Below, one piece after another: positions 9,368 through 17,792 of a stretch of 64,000 nt of DNA; the first letter of the stretch is position 1; each line of letters opens with the position of its first letter. Location of the stretch: assembly GCF_010725055.1 (NCBI RefSeq), contig NZ_BJKB01000003.1, positions 293,228 through 357,227 on the forward strand, in the 5' to 3' direction. The stretch is from Gelidibacter japonicus (GTDB lineage: Bacteria > Bacteroidota > Bacteroidia > Flavobacteriales > Flavobacteriaceae). The notes under the pieces are model-generated. The model was given only the letters and a program-made list of their open reading frames with translations. It was not told where the DNA came from and did not search any database. Both the position numbers and the translations under genes were made by a program.

Positions 9368-9396
9368 AAAAGGCTGTCCTTATGAGACAACCTTTT
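9368..9396 (-). terminator. Rho-independent terminator after the DJ-1-like gene
   Basis: AAAAGG-C-TGTC pairs with GACA-A-CCTTTT around a seven-base loop, with one mismatch. On the minus strand the stem is followed by a run of T residues. It lies 21 bases beyond the stop of the minus-strand gene at 9418. Confidence 0.75.
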
Positions 9397-9417
9397 CTTA
9401 TTACTATATAATTTCTA

Positions 9418-10224
9418 TTATTTCAAACTCTCCAACAATTTCTCAGCAACCAACTCAGAAGATGCGGGATTTTGACCTGTAATTAAATTCCCGTCTTGAA
9501 GGACATATGGTGCCCAATCGTCTTTTTTAGAATACACAGCCCCGTTCTTTTTCAACATGTCTTCCACTAAAAAAGGAACGACGTCTGTCAATTGTACAGC
9601 AGCTTCTTCAGTGTTTGTAAATCCTGTGACGTTCTTGCCTTTTACCAATGGATTTCCTTGAGCATCCTTAACATCTTTTAATGCAGCAGGAGCGTGACAT
9701 ACAAAAGCAATCGGTTTGTCTTGACTGTTGAACTTTTCGATCAAAGCAATAGAAACACTATCGTTTGCTAAATCCCACAATGGCCCGTGTCCGCCAGGAT
9801 AAAATACAGCGTCAAAATCGTCGGGATTCATATCAGATAAAACCTTGGTGTTGGCAATTTTCGTCTTGGCTTCTGCATCATGATCAAATCGCTTGGTCGC
9901 ATCGGTAGCAGCATCTGGTGTGTCACTGCTGGGATCTATGGGTGCAGCACCACCTTTTGGGGTGGCAATGGTTATCTGTGCGCCTTTGTCCAATAATGCG
10001 TAATAAGGGCTTGCGAATTCTTCCACCCAAAATCCTGTTTTTTTTCCTGTATCTCCTAATTGATCGTGAGATGTCAATACAAATAATATCTTCATTTCTT
10101 TATCCTTTTTAATATTTGTTTTTTCTTCTGAAACGGTTTCAGAAGCATTTTGATGTTTCGCATCTTTGCAACTTGATGCCATCATCATAATGAGCATAAA
10201 TGCAATTGCTTTTAATGGTTTCAT
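9418..10224 (-). CDS. DJ-1/PfpI-family (Hsp31-like) lipoprotein
   Basis: The 268-residue product opens with a lipoprotein signal whose lipobox is ASSC at residues 16-19, followed by a polar linker and a class I glutamine-amidotransferase-like domain from about residue 44. The nucleophile elbow is FVCHAPAAL with Cys176, preceded by YPGGHGPLWDL and an acidic WVEEF segment. This matches the Hsp31/HchA-like branch of DJ-1/PfpI, whose members act as glutathione-independent glyoxalases or protein deglycases. Membrane anchoring by a lipid is unusual for this group. It is the last gene of a minus-strand row with two oxidoreductases, only 7 bases after the dehydrogenase, and ends at a terminator. A role against methylglyoxal-like carbonyls is inferred. 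Confidence 0.85.
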   Translation of the reverse strand: MKPLKAIAFMLIMMMASSCKDAKHQNASETVSEEKTNIKKDKEMKILFVLTSHDQLGDTGKKTGFWVEEFASPYYALLDKGAQITIATPKGGAAPIDPSSDTPDAATDATKRFDHDAEAKTKIANTKVLSDMNPDDFDAVFYPGGHGPLWDLANDSVSIALIEKFNSQDKPIAFVCHAPAALKDVKDAQGNPLVKGKNVTGFTNTEEAAVQLTDVVPFLVEDMLKKNGAVYSKKDDWAPYVLQDGNLITGQNPASSELVAEKLLESLK

Positions 10225-10231
10225 TTTATAA

Positions 10232-11392
10232 TCAATACGCCATTTTTACAATTTCCTCAACCATATCCGGCGTTAAGGATTTATGCTCGCCCATGCCTAA
10301 CCAACCACGATCCGTAAAACGTTGTGAGATGATTTCAGCGATGCCATCATAATCTTTTGTGTAATCCGATAACTTGGTATCAATACCCAATTCATGGAAA
10401 AAGCCTACTGTTTTTTCAATTGCAGCGTGTGCTTTGTCATCGGTGCTGCCTTCTGTGATATTCCAAATACGTTCGGCATACTGTGCGAGTTTATCTTTCT
10501 TCGCTTCAAAATTAAATTTGTAATGATTTGGGGCTATGATGGCCAAGGTTCGTGCATGATCAATTCCAAAAAGAGCGGTCAATTCGTGACCCATACTATG
10601 AGATGCCCAATCGGCTGGCACCCCTTTATGGAGGAGTCCGTTTAAGGCCCAAGTACAACTCCACATAAAATTGGAAGCTGCCTTATAATCTGTTGGATCT
10701 TTCATAACCCTTGGGGCGACTTCCAACAGCGTTTGCAAAATACTTTCAGCAAAACGGTCTTGTAAGATAGCTCCGGTTGGATAGGTCATATATTGCTCCA
10801 AAACGTGCATAAAAGCATCGGTTAAACCATTGGCTATTTGGCGTTCTGGAAGGGAGGCAACCACTAAAGGATCCAAGATGGAAAACACTGGGAACAGCCC
10901 TTGGCCCCCCATAGTTACTTTTTGTTTGGTTTCTTTTCTGGTAATCACTGCTCCAGAATTCATTTCGGAACCAGTGGCAGGCAGGGTCAATACCGTGCCA
11001 AAAGGCATGCCTTTTTCAGTTTTAATGTTCTTGGCTAAAATATCCCAAGGATTATCACCTTCAAAAAGTGCGGCAGCCGATAGAAACTTGGTGCCATCAA
11101 TCACTGAACCTCCGCCAACAGCGAGTAGATAGGTAATGTTTTGGTCTTTGATCACTTTTAAGGCCTCCATTAAGACAGCGTATTCCGGATTGGCAGGGAT
11201 GCCGCCAAATTCGACGACATCTATATTGGCCAAAGCGGTTTTTACTTGATCATAAATCCCGTTTTTCTTAATACTCCCACCGCCATAAAGCATGAGGACT
11301 TTAGCGCCTTTAGGAATTTCATTTGATAATTTCTCAATACTGCCCTTGCCAAAGATAATTTTGGTTGGGTTTTTAAATTCAAAGTTGTTCAT
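10232..11392 (-). CDS. Iron-containing alcohol dehydrogenase, YqhD-like
   Basis: This 386-residue protein aligns well by eye with E. coli YqhD (387 residues). It has the nucleotide-binding GGGS motifs at about 37-40 and 93-96, the ATGSEMN segment (139-145), and metal ligands at Asp192, His196, His265 and His279, each offset by two from YqhD Asp194, His198, His267 and His281. YqhD is an NADPH-dependent aldehyde reductase that removes short-chain and lipid-derived aldehydes. It sits 21 bases downstream of the CurA-like reductase gene and 7 upstream of the DJ-1-like gene, so the three are probably one transcript. The product is cytosolic. The call is firm; physiological substrates are inferred. 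Confidence 0.92.
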   Translation of the reverse strand: MNNFEFKNPTKIIFGKGSIEKLSNEIPKGAKVLMLYGGGSIKKNGIYDQVKTALANIDVVEFGGIPANPEYAVLMEALKVIKDQNITYLLAVGGGSVIDGTKFLSAAALFEGDNPWDILAKNIKTEKGMPFGTVLTLPATGSEMNSGAVITRKETKQKVTMGGQGLFPVFSILDPLVVASLPERQIANGLTDAFMHVLEQYMTYPTGAILQDRFAESILQTLLEVAPRVMKDPTDYKAASNFMWSCTWALNGLLHKGVPADWASHSMGHELTALFGIDHARTLAIIAPNHYKFNFEAKKDKLAQYAERIWNITEGSTDDKAHAAIEKTVGFFHELGIDTKLSDYTKDYDGIAEIISQRFTDRGWLGMGEHKSLTPDMVEEIVKMAY

Positions 11393-11413
11393 GTGTCTGT
11401 TTTAGTTGCTGAT

Positions 11414-12412
11414 TTATATTTTAACGACCATTTTCCCAGTATTTTTGCCTTCAAATAGATCCATAAAAGCTTTTGGGATGTTTTCAAAACCTTCTACCAC
11501 AGTTTCGGTGTAGGTGAGTTTTCCTGCTGCCAACCATTCTGCCAACTGCTGCATGGCTTCTGGAAATTTTTCTTCATAATTCGAAACAATAAAGCCTTGC
11601 ATTAATGCACTGTTTTTAACTAGAAAGGGCTGTACACTGATGCTTTTCGGAAGTTCTGTATTGTTATAAACTGAGATGGCGCCACAATTGACAATGCGCC
11701 CAAATTGATTGATATTAAATAATACCGCATCCGAGATCGGACCGCCCACATTATCAAAATAAATATCGATACCGTTTGGTGCTGCTTTGGCAATGTCTGC
11801 GCTCATATCCTTACTGGTGTTATAATTGATCGCAGCGTCAAAGCCAAATTTGCTTTTTAACAGATCTACTTTTTCATCGGTACCCGCAATGCCAATAACG
11901 GTAAGGCCTAGATTTTTAGCGATTTGCCCAACTACAGATCCAACCGCGCCGGCAGCTCCTGAAACGATAAGTGTTTCGCCTGCCTTAGGCTTCCCAATCT
12001 GGGTGAGCCCTAAATAGGCCGTCAGCCCCGTCATGCCCAAAATACCTAGATAGGCACTTAAAGGTGCTTTCTCACCATCTACTTTCATGAGGTCTTTTCC
12101 TGAGGATACTTGCTGGGTCTTCCAATCCAACATGCCCATAACGAATTCCCCTTCTTTAAAGTTGTCGTTTTTGGAAACGGTCACTTTAGCTACCACGCCA
12201 GAATATATAGGTTTGTTGAGCTCAAAAGGAGCCGCGTACGATTTGGCATCGCTCATACGACCTCTTAAATATGGATCGACAGAAACGTAAACGGTGTCTA
12301 AAAGTATTTCGCCTTCTTTTGGCGTTAGTTTGGTGTCTTCTTTTACAAATTCAAAATCTGAAAGCGTAGGACTTCCTTTTGGTCTGTTTTTTAATAAAAT
12401 GGTCTGTATCAT
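11414..12412 (-). CDS. NADP-dependent MDR oxidoreductase (CurA/leukotriene-B4-dehydrogenase-like)
   Basis: The 332-residue product is a zinc-free medium-chain dehydrogenase/reductase. It shows the family N-terminus (LLKNRPKGSP), the DPYLRGRM segment, the Rossmann motif SGAAGAVGSVVGQIAK and FDNVGG. Relatives such as E. coli CurA and mammalian leukotriene B4 12-hydroxydehydrogenase reduce the double bond of alpha,beta-unsaturated ketones and aldehydes with NADPH. It is the first gene of the minus-strand row with YqhD-like and DJ-1-like genes. A perfect 8-base inverted repeat lies 52-71 bases upstream and may be an operator. A TetR gene stands 282 bases upstream on the same strand. Confidence 0.9.
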   Translation of the reverse strand: MIQTILLKNRPKGSPTLSDFEFVKEDTKLTPKEGEILLDTVYVSVDPYLRGRMSDAKSYAAPFELNKPIYSGVVAKVTVSKNDNFKEGEFVMGMLDWKTQQVSSGKDLMKVDGEKAPLSAYLGILGMTGLTAYLGLTQIGKPKAGETLIVSGAAGAVGSVVGQIAKNLGLTVIGIAGTDEKVDLLKSKFGFDAAINYNTSKDMSADIAKAAPNGIDIYFDNVGGPISDAVLFNINQFGRIVNCGAISVYNNTELPKSISVQPFLVKNSALMQGFIVSNYEEKFPEAMQQLAEWLAAGKLTYTETVVEGFENIPKAFMDLFEGKNTGKMVVKI

Positions 12413-12463
12413 TTTTGTATATTTTGTATTTATTATTATTTATTGTTATTGTAATTACCGCTT

Positions 12464-12483
12464 TAATTAACGATAGTTAATTA
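12464..12483. promoter_or_regulatory. Palindromic candidate operator upstream of the MDR gene
   Basis: TAATTAAC and GTTAATTA form a perfect inverted repeat with a GATA spacer, 52 bases before the ATG at 12412. No TAnnTTTG box is seen nearby. Its sequence differs from the GAATG-type palindrome of the adjacent TetR gene, so a different regulator may bind here. Confidence 0.35.
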
Positions 12484-12672
12484 TTTGTGAAACAGAAAAT
12501 TGAAATTTATATTTTACAATCTTGACTTAAAATTCAATCTGTCTTGAATCCTGATTCTTGGTTCTCAATTCTACTTTACTAACACCCAAGCCGTCTATAG
12601 TCTTTCTTCTTTATTCTTTCATCTTTATTCTTGACTTTTGACTCTTAATTCCTGATTCTAAAAGAGAAGCGG

Positions 12673-12699
12673 TCTTAATACTTAGTACTTAATACTATT
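12673..12699. repeat. AT-rich repeat touching the 3' end of the TetR gene
   Basis: CTTAATACTTAGTACTTAATAC and its surroundings recur at 49325-49360, directly after the stop of thiE. The 12484-12672 stretch upstream is a pyrimidine-rich low-complexity tract with many CTT/ATTC words and no coding signal. Confidence 0.35.
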
Positions 12700-13276
12700 T
12701 CTTAATACTACTCCAAGCCGCTTCATAAGCTTCCTCTATCTGTTTTTCATCCAATTTAAACGACCCGCGTTTCTGTGCCATCATCAAAAACGACAGCGGA
12801 TTGATCGCATATGCATATAACAGGTAATCGGATATCGGTTTGATGATGCCTTCATCCTTTCCGCGTTTCCAGAGGTCGAGTAGGGGTTGTAAGTGCTTAA
12901 TGCCTTCCTGCAAGCTGGGCTCATCTATAATGGGCGTATTGTCGCATTGTGACAAGAACATGGCGCTTTCAGATGCGTTGAGTTTGAAATCGGCGATGCG
13001 TTTCCAGATATGTTCAAAACCTTCTTCAACGGACATGCTTTCCTCATAACCTTTAAAGGCATAGGCTGTATATTGTGCTTTGACGTCGATATAGGTTTTG
13101 TTGACCAAATCCTGCTTATTTTCAAAATACAGATAAATGGTCGCTGGAGAAACATTGGCCAATTTTGCAATCTTACTCATAGGGGTGGCATGGAACCCTG
13201 CATTGTTGACCAACGCGATGGTCGCGTTGATCAGTGCATTGCGCTTGTCTATACTTTTTTGAAGTTTGGCCATCAT
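12695..13276 (-). CDS. TetR/AcrR-family transcriptional regulator
   Basis: The N-terminal 45 residues form the TetR DNA-binding domain: KRNALINATIALVNNAGFH, then ISKIAKLANVS-like helix-turn-helix and PATIYLYFENKQDLVNKTY. The remaining helices form the ligand-binding part, which shows no diagnostic motif. The open frame begins at a TTG (13294) that lies inside the TATCTTTG promoter element, so the start is taken at the ATG at 13276 (MMAKLQKS; a second ATG follows at once), giving 193 residues. A perfect GAATG-TT-CATTC palindrome just upstream suggests autorepression. The carbonyl-detoxification row downstream on the same strand is the most likely target, but its own upstream region lacks this palindrome. 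Confidence 0.88.
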   Translation of the reverse strand: MMAKLQKSIDKRNALINATIALVNNAGFHATPMSKIAKLANVSPATIYLYFENKQDLVNKTYIDVKAQYTAYAFKGYEESMSVEEGFEHIWKRIADFKLNASESAMFLSQCDNTPIIDEPSLQEGIKHLQPLLDLWKRGKDEGIIKPISDYLLYAYAINPLSFLMMAQKRGSFKLDEKQIEEAYEAAWSSIKK

Positions 13277-13291
13277 ATTTTGATTTGAGTA

Positions 13292-13299
13292 CAAAGATA
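13292..13299 (-). promoter_or_regulatory. -7 promoter element of the TetR gene
   Basis: TATCTTTG on the minus strand lies 15 bases before the ATG at 13276. It covers the upstream TTG at 13294 and thereby rules it out as the start codon. Confidence 0.7.
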
Positions 13300-13310
13300 C
13301 AAATAAAAGT

Positions 13311-13322
13311 GAATGTTCATTC
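13311..13322. promoter_or_regulatory. TetR operator candidate (GAATG-N2-CATTC)
   Basis: GAATGTTCATTC is a perfect 5-base inverted repeat with a 2-base centre. It lies 11 bases upstream of the -7 element, where bound protein would cover the -33 region. This half-site type is common among TetR/AcrR regulators. Confidence 0.6.
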
Positions 13323-13440
13323 TTTTTTAACAGAGCTTTGGGAGTTATGGAGTAGAGGTGTAGAAATAGGTTGTAATGTACTATTGGAGAAGGTTTGATT
13401 TCGGGAGAAAGTTAGACTAACGGCTTTTGCTTCTATTTTT

Positions 13441-13482
13441 TTTTAAGACACTTACCCATAGCTATCAAGATCACGGATTGTC
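13441..13482 (-). repeat. Dispersed ~45-bp intergenic repeat, copy 2
   Basis: Read on the minus strand it starts GTGACAATCCGTGATC and ends GTGTCTTAA, matching the copies at 3223-3270 and 34025-34072. It sits in the 430-base gap between the TetR gene and the symporter gene. The rest of this gap shows no gene. Confidence 0.5.
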
Positions 13483-13710
13483 ACTTATTTCTTTTAAATC
13501 GGTCGGCATTTAAATAGTAACTCAAACAAAATTGCAAGGACAAGACTATAAATATGTAATAGCATAGTCATAGTTCCGTGTTTTTAATCTATGTTTGACT
13601 TTGGCGAATAATCTTGGTTAATTTATACAAAGTCACACCCTAAAGTATTGCGAAATAACAGCAGTATAATAACATAAAGTTTGTTATTTGTTTTCAAACA
13701 TCTCAAATCA

Positions 13711-15219
13711 ATGATTGCATCAGATACTTTAGTGACCTATATGTGGATTTTGTTGGCCGTTTACGCTGCCGTCATCTTGTTTTTTGTAGTCAGAGGGGCA
13801 CGTAAAAACAAGAACATCCAAGATTATGCGGTTGGAAATATTGGCTTTCCATCGTGGGTAGTCGGCTTGTCCTTAGCGGCCTCCATGACCAGCGCCGCCA
13901 CATTCATTATAAATCCGGGCTTTATCGCACTCTATGGCATTTCAGGAATTATATCCTTTGCCTTGGTATTGCCCTTGGCCGCATTTATTTCGTTGATCGT
14001 GTTTACGAAAGGCTTTGCCCGACAAGGAAAAGCAGTCAAGGCCACCACCATGGCCCAATGGATAGGAAAACGCTATGAAAGTAAAAACTACGCTATTTTC
14101 TTTGCTTTTGTCGCCCTATTATTGATGACTTTTATTGTCTTGATCAATGTCGGACTCACGCAGGTCATCTCCAAATCGCTTAATGCCGATCCGTTTTATG
14201 TGTTGATGGGCATAACTGCGTTTGTATTTGGCTATATGATGTTTGGTGGTGCCAATTCCATGGTCTATACCAATACCATTCAGGCCATTATCATGTGCAT
14301 TGTAGCCCTGATCTTGATTGGCTCTGGTGCCGAATATTTCACCGATGGGATTGGTGGTTTTTTCGATAAATTAAAGGCTATTGACCCTAACTTAGTTAAA
14401 CCAACCAATCCTTCGAGTTTTCTGTTTCGTGATTATTTTGAGATCATTGTCACCCAAATCGTAATAGGTGTTGCCATTGTATGTCAACCGCACATCATCA
14501 CTAAATCTTTATTGTTAAAAGATTCAAGCAAGGTCAATACGTATTTGTTCAGCGGGATTGCGTTTATGATCATTTTCTTTTTAGTAGTCATCGTGGGCTT
14601 GTATGCCCGTATCAGTTTTCCAGATTTTATGGTAAATGGAACTGCTTTAAAAATGGATGAAATTATTCCAACCTATGTGGTGACCAAATTCTCGGTAGGC
14701 GTAGGTCTGGTGATTGTAGTTGGGCTTATATCCGCAGGGTTATCCACTTTGGAGAGCTTAATACAATCTTTATCCATTACGGTTACTTCAGACATCATCA
14801 ATCCTTTGTTCAAAGATAAGTACACCGCAAAAACAATATCCATCAACAAAGTAGTCATCATCGGACTGGCCATTGTCAGTTTTTTATTGAGTTGGAACCA
14901 AATTCAAAACCCAGACATCAGTGTGGCCATCTTTGCCCAAAACGGCGTTTACGGCTATTTTGCCGCCGCCTTTGTACCGGTGCTTTTTGGAACATTTTTA
15001 AAAAATGTGTCCACACGCTCTGTATTTATTGCCAGCATCACGGCCATCGTTGTGCATTTTGGTATATATTACGGACGGATTACACCTTATATGCAAGAGC
15101 CCGTAAACAATCCAGGGGTTTCTGCGGCTATCGGCATTGTGACCTCACTCATTGTAGGGTATATATTTTATAAATTAGACGAAAAGAAACAACGTGGACA
15201 CATTAGATTGGACAGCTAA
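13711..15219 (+). CDS. Sodium:solute symporter (SSS family)
   Basis: The product has about thirteen hydrophobic helices and the SSS family pattern: an early DYAVGNIGFPSW segment, then SLAASMTSAATFI in helix 2 (the sodium-site region), ARQGKAVKATTMAQWIGKRY and a long C-terminal membrane half. The family couples sodium entry to uptake of solutes such as sugars, amino acids, acetate and other short carboxylates. A TTG at 13681 opens the frame, but the ATG at 13711 (MIASDTL) is the better start, giving 502 residues. The acid-CoA ligase gene overlaps its end by 26 bases, so the substrate is likely a carboxylic acid that is then CoA-activated. In this locus that would fit 3-hydroxybutyrate or acetoacetate. 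Confidence 0.85.
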   Translation: MIASDTLVTYMWILLAVYAAVILFFVVRGARKNKNIQDYAVGNIGFPSWVVGLSLAASMTSAATFIINPGFIALYGISGIISFALVLPLAAFISLIVFTKGFARQGKAVKATTMAQWIGKRYESKNYAIFFAFVALLLMTFIVLINVGLTQVISKSLNADPFYVLMGITAFVFGYMMFGGANSMVYTNTIQAIIMCIVALILIGSGAEYFTDGIGGFFDKLKAIDPNLVKPTNPSSFLFRDYFEIIVTQIVIGVAIVCQPHIITKSLLLKDSSKVNTYLFSGIAFMIIFFLVVIVGLYARISFPDFMVNGTALKMDEIIPTYVVTKFSVGVGLVIVVGLISAGLSTLESLIQSLSITVTSDIINPLFKDKYTAKTISINKVVIIGLAIVSFLLSWNQIQNPDISVAIFAQNGVYGYFAAAFVPVLFGTFLKNVSTRSVFIASITAIVVHFGIYYGRITPYMQEPVNNPGVSAAIGIVTSLIVGYIFYKLDEKKQRGHIRLDS

Positions 15220-16699
15220 ATGGGCGGATTATACGCCAGATAAGATTGCAATTACTTCGTATGACACCAATAAGAGTTATACGTACAGTGATCTGCATAC
15301 CTATGCCAATCGCCTCACTGATAAGTTTGTCGACCTCCAGTTGGAAGAGGGCGACAGAATTGCAGTTTTGGCCGAACACAGTTTGGAGTATATTGCTCTT
15401 TTTGTGGCCTGTCAACGGATGGGCATCATCTTGGTACCATTAAACTATCGCTTGTCTTTAAAAGAAATCAGCAAACTCGTTTTAGATTGCACGCCAAGTT
15501 TACTAATTTACAATGCCAACCATCAGGATAAAGTGGCGCAGCTCTCGCTTCAAGACTTGAGAACCATCTCTTTTGATGCTCTTAGACACTATTATCAATT
15601 TTCTGAAACCATCTCGGAAAAAACCTTCCAAATCAAGGCGGACAATCCGCTGTTTATCTTTTATACTTCCGGAACTACGGGAGCTCCAAAAGGGGTCATT
15701 TACACCAACAAAATGCTGTTTTGGAACAGTTTGAACACCTCCATGCAACTCGGGATCACATTTCGAGATTCCACCATCAATATCTTGCCACCTTACCATA
15801 CTTCGGGTTGGAATATTTTTGTAACGCCGCTTTTGCACAAAGGTGCGCATATTGGGATGTTGGAGAAATTTGATGCAGAAAAGACCTTGTGCTTATTGGA
15901 ACTCAACAAAACCACCTTATTTATGGCATTGCCCACCATGCTGTTGATGATGCAGCAGACCCCAATTTTCAAAAAGGTCAACCTCAAAAGATTGCGTTAT
16001 ATCATTTCTGGGGGTGAAAAAGTACCATCAGAACTGGTAACCTTTTGGAAGAAAGAAAAGAACATCTTTATCAGGCCTGGATATGGTTCCACAGAAGCTG
16101 GACCAAGCATCACCTCATTGCATCATAAAATGGCGCAGTTGAAACCAAATTCCATTGGGAAGCCCAATTTTTATCTGGACATCAAGATTGTCGATAAGAA
16201 AGGTAATAAGGTCAAACCGAATGAGGTCGGGGAGTTGTGCATCAAAGGCGATATTGTCACGCCCGGCTATTGGAACAACTCTGTGAAGACCAATAATAAA
16301 ATCAAGAAAGGCTGGCTGTTTACAGGAGATTTCGCCTATGCCGATGATGAAGGCTTTCTGTATATGAAAGGGCGTAAAAACGACATGTACATCTCCGGTG
16401 GTGAAAACATTTACCCTCAGGAAGTCGAAGCGCAACTGGAAGATTTTGAGGATATCACCAAAGCGGTCGTGCTCAGTGTCAAAGACGACAAATGGGGACA
16501 ATGCGGCATAGCCTTTGTAACAACGTCCAATAAGGAGCTTTCTGTAATACAGATCCGCGAGTTTTTAAAAGCAAACCTTGTGGCTTTTAAACATCCTAAG
16601 TACATCTTTATTTTAGACGACATTCCAACCACAAGCTTAGGGAAAGTATGTAGAAAACAGCTTTACACTTATTTTAACACCATCAATTCTGAACCATGA
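15194..16699 (+). CDS. Class I adenylate-forming acid-CoA ligase
   Basis: The 501-residue enzyme begins at a GTG inside the end of the symporter gene. It carries the adenylation motifs in order: FYTSGTTGAPKG (156-167), PGYGSTEAGP, TGDFAYADDEGF with KGRKND, and a C-terminal TTSLGKVCRK with the catalytic lysine region. The family activates a carboxylate with ATP to the acyl-AMP and transfers it to CoA. Length and motifs fit FadD/MenE-like ligases of medium or unusual acids, not the longer acetyl-/acetoacetyl-CoA synthetases. Coupling with the symporter upstream and the exported hydrolase downstream (ATGA overlap) suggests it activates the acid released by the hydrolase. Confidence 0.88.
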   Translation: MDTLDWTAKWADYTPDKIAITSYDTNKSYTYSDLHTYANRLTDKFVDLQLEEGDRIAVLAEHSLEYIALFVACQRMGIILVPLNYRLSLKEISKLVLDCTPSLLIYNANHQDKVAQLSLQDLRTISFDALRHYYQFSETISEKTFQIKADNPLFIFYTSGTTGAPKGVIYTNKMLFWNSLNTSMQLGITFRDSTINILPPYHTSGWNIFVTPLLHKGAHIGMLEKFDAEKTLCLLELNKTTLFMALPTMLLMMQQTPIFKKVNLKRLRYIISGGEKVPSELVTFWKKEKNIFIRPGYGSTEAGPSITSLHHKMAQLKPNSIGKPNFYLDIKIVDKKGNKVKPNEVGELCIKGDIVTPGYWNNSVKTNNKIKKGWLFTGDFAYADDEGFLYMKGRKNDMYISGGENIYPQEVEAQLEDFEDITKAVVLSVKDDKWGQCGIAFVTTSNKELSVIQIREFLKANLVAFKHPKYIFILDDIPTTSLGKVCRKQLYTYFNTINSEP

Positions 16700-17640
16700 A
16701 ACATTTTAGCTTCGTATTAATTGCCACCTTAATCAATGCGTCTGTTTTTTCACAAACCACTCAAAAACCTATGAAAGAGCTACTTTCAGACTATGAATTT
16801 ACAACCTACTCGACCATTTTGGATGGCTTGGACATAAGCTATATCAAAGAGGGATATGCCGATAAAACCTTGCTTTTTGTTCATGGATTGAGCAGTAATG
16901 CGGACGCTTGGTCCAAAAACATTGATGTTCTGAAAAACAATTACACCTGCATTGCCTTGGATTTGCCGGGCTACGGAAAATCGTCCATTCCTGATGCTGC
17001 TTATACACCATCGTATTTTGCAGAGATCCTCTATCAATTTGTTGAGAAATTGGAATTGGACCATGTTATTCTCGTAGGACATTCCATGGGTGGGCAGGCC
17101 AGTGTCAAATTTGCCACTGCACATCCGGAAATTGTTGACAAATTGATTTTAGTTGCACCTGCTGGCTTGGAGCAATTTTCCGAAGCCAATGCGGCCATGA
17201 TGAAAAGCTTTTTGACACCAGCCTCAGTCCAAAATACTACCGATGCTCAAATTGAGAACAATTATGCGCTTAATTTTTATGTGCAGCCAGAAGAGGTTTC
17301 CAAAATGATTTCGGACAGAAAAAACATTAAGGAGGCATCAGATTTCGGGCTACACTGCAACGCAATAGTAAAAAGTATTGCCGGGATGTTAGATGACCCT
17401 GTTTATGAGGATTTAAAGACGATCCCACAGCCAACCTTGATTATTTTTGGCGATAAGGACATGCTGATTCCAAATCGGTACTTCAATCCGACCTTGACCA
17501 CGGAAGCGGTTGGAAAGATTGCTTTGGAGAACATCAAACAGGCCGCCTTGGAATTCATCCCCGATGCCGGACATTTTGTACAGTTTGAAAAACCAAAGGA
17601 AGTGAATACACTTATCCATGAATTTGCAAAAGAGAAGTAA
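16696..17640 (+). CDS. Exported alpha/beta-hydrolase
   Basis: The 314-residue product has a signal peptide (about residues 1-19, ending VFSQ) and an alpha/beta-hydrolase fold. The oxyanion region is FVHGLSSNADAW, the nucleophile elbow is GHSMGG, and late DKDMLIP and PDAGHFVQFEKP segments supply the acid and the catalytic histidine. Such enzymes hydrolyse esters or lactones. Export places it in the periplasm or at the outer membrane. It overlaps the CoA-ligase gene by ATGA. In this locus it could cleave ester-linked oligomers brought in by the TonB receptor. The substrate itself cannot be read from the sequence. Confidence 0.85.
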   Translation: MKHFSFVLIATLINASVFSQTTQKPMKELLSDYEFTTYSTILDGLDISYIKEGYADKTLLFVHGLSSNADAWSKNIDVLKNNYTCIALDLPGYGKSSIPDAAYTPSYFAEILYQFVEKLELDHVILVGHSMGGQASVKFATAHPEIVDKLILVAPAGLEQFSEANAAMMKSFLTPASVQNTTDAQIENNYALNFYVQPEEVSKMISDRKNIKEASDFGLHCNAIVKSIAGMLDDPVYEDLKTIPQPTLIIFGDKDMLIPNRYFNPTLTTEAVGKIALENIKQAALEFIPDAGHFVQFEKPKEVNTLIHEFAKEK

Positions 17641-17792
17641 ACCTTTTAACACTATGATTGCATTTTAAGGATCAATATATTCTTACAGTTGGCGGTGTTA
17701 GGAAATCATCTATTGCCACGTGTCCATAATTCATTAAATCGGAAATCCCTATTCAATTCCCTTCAGATGATGTCCCCACTAAATTTGAGTCC

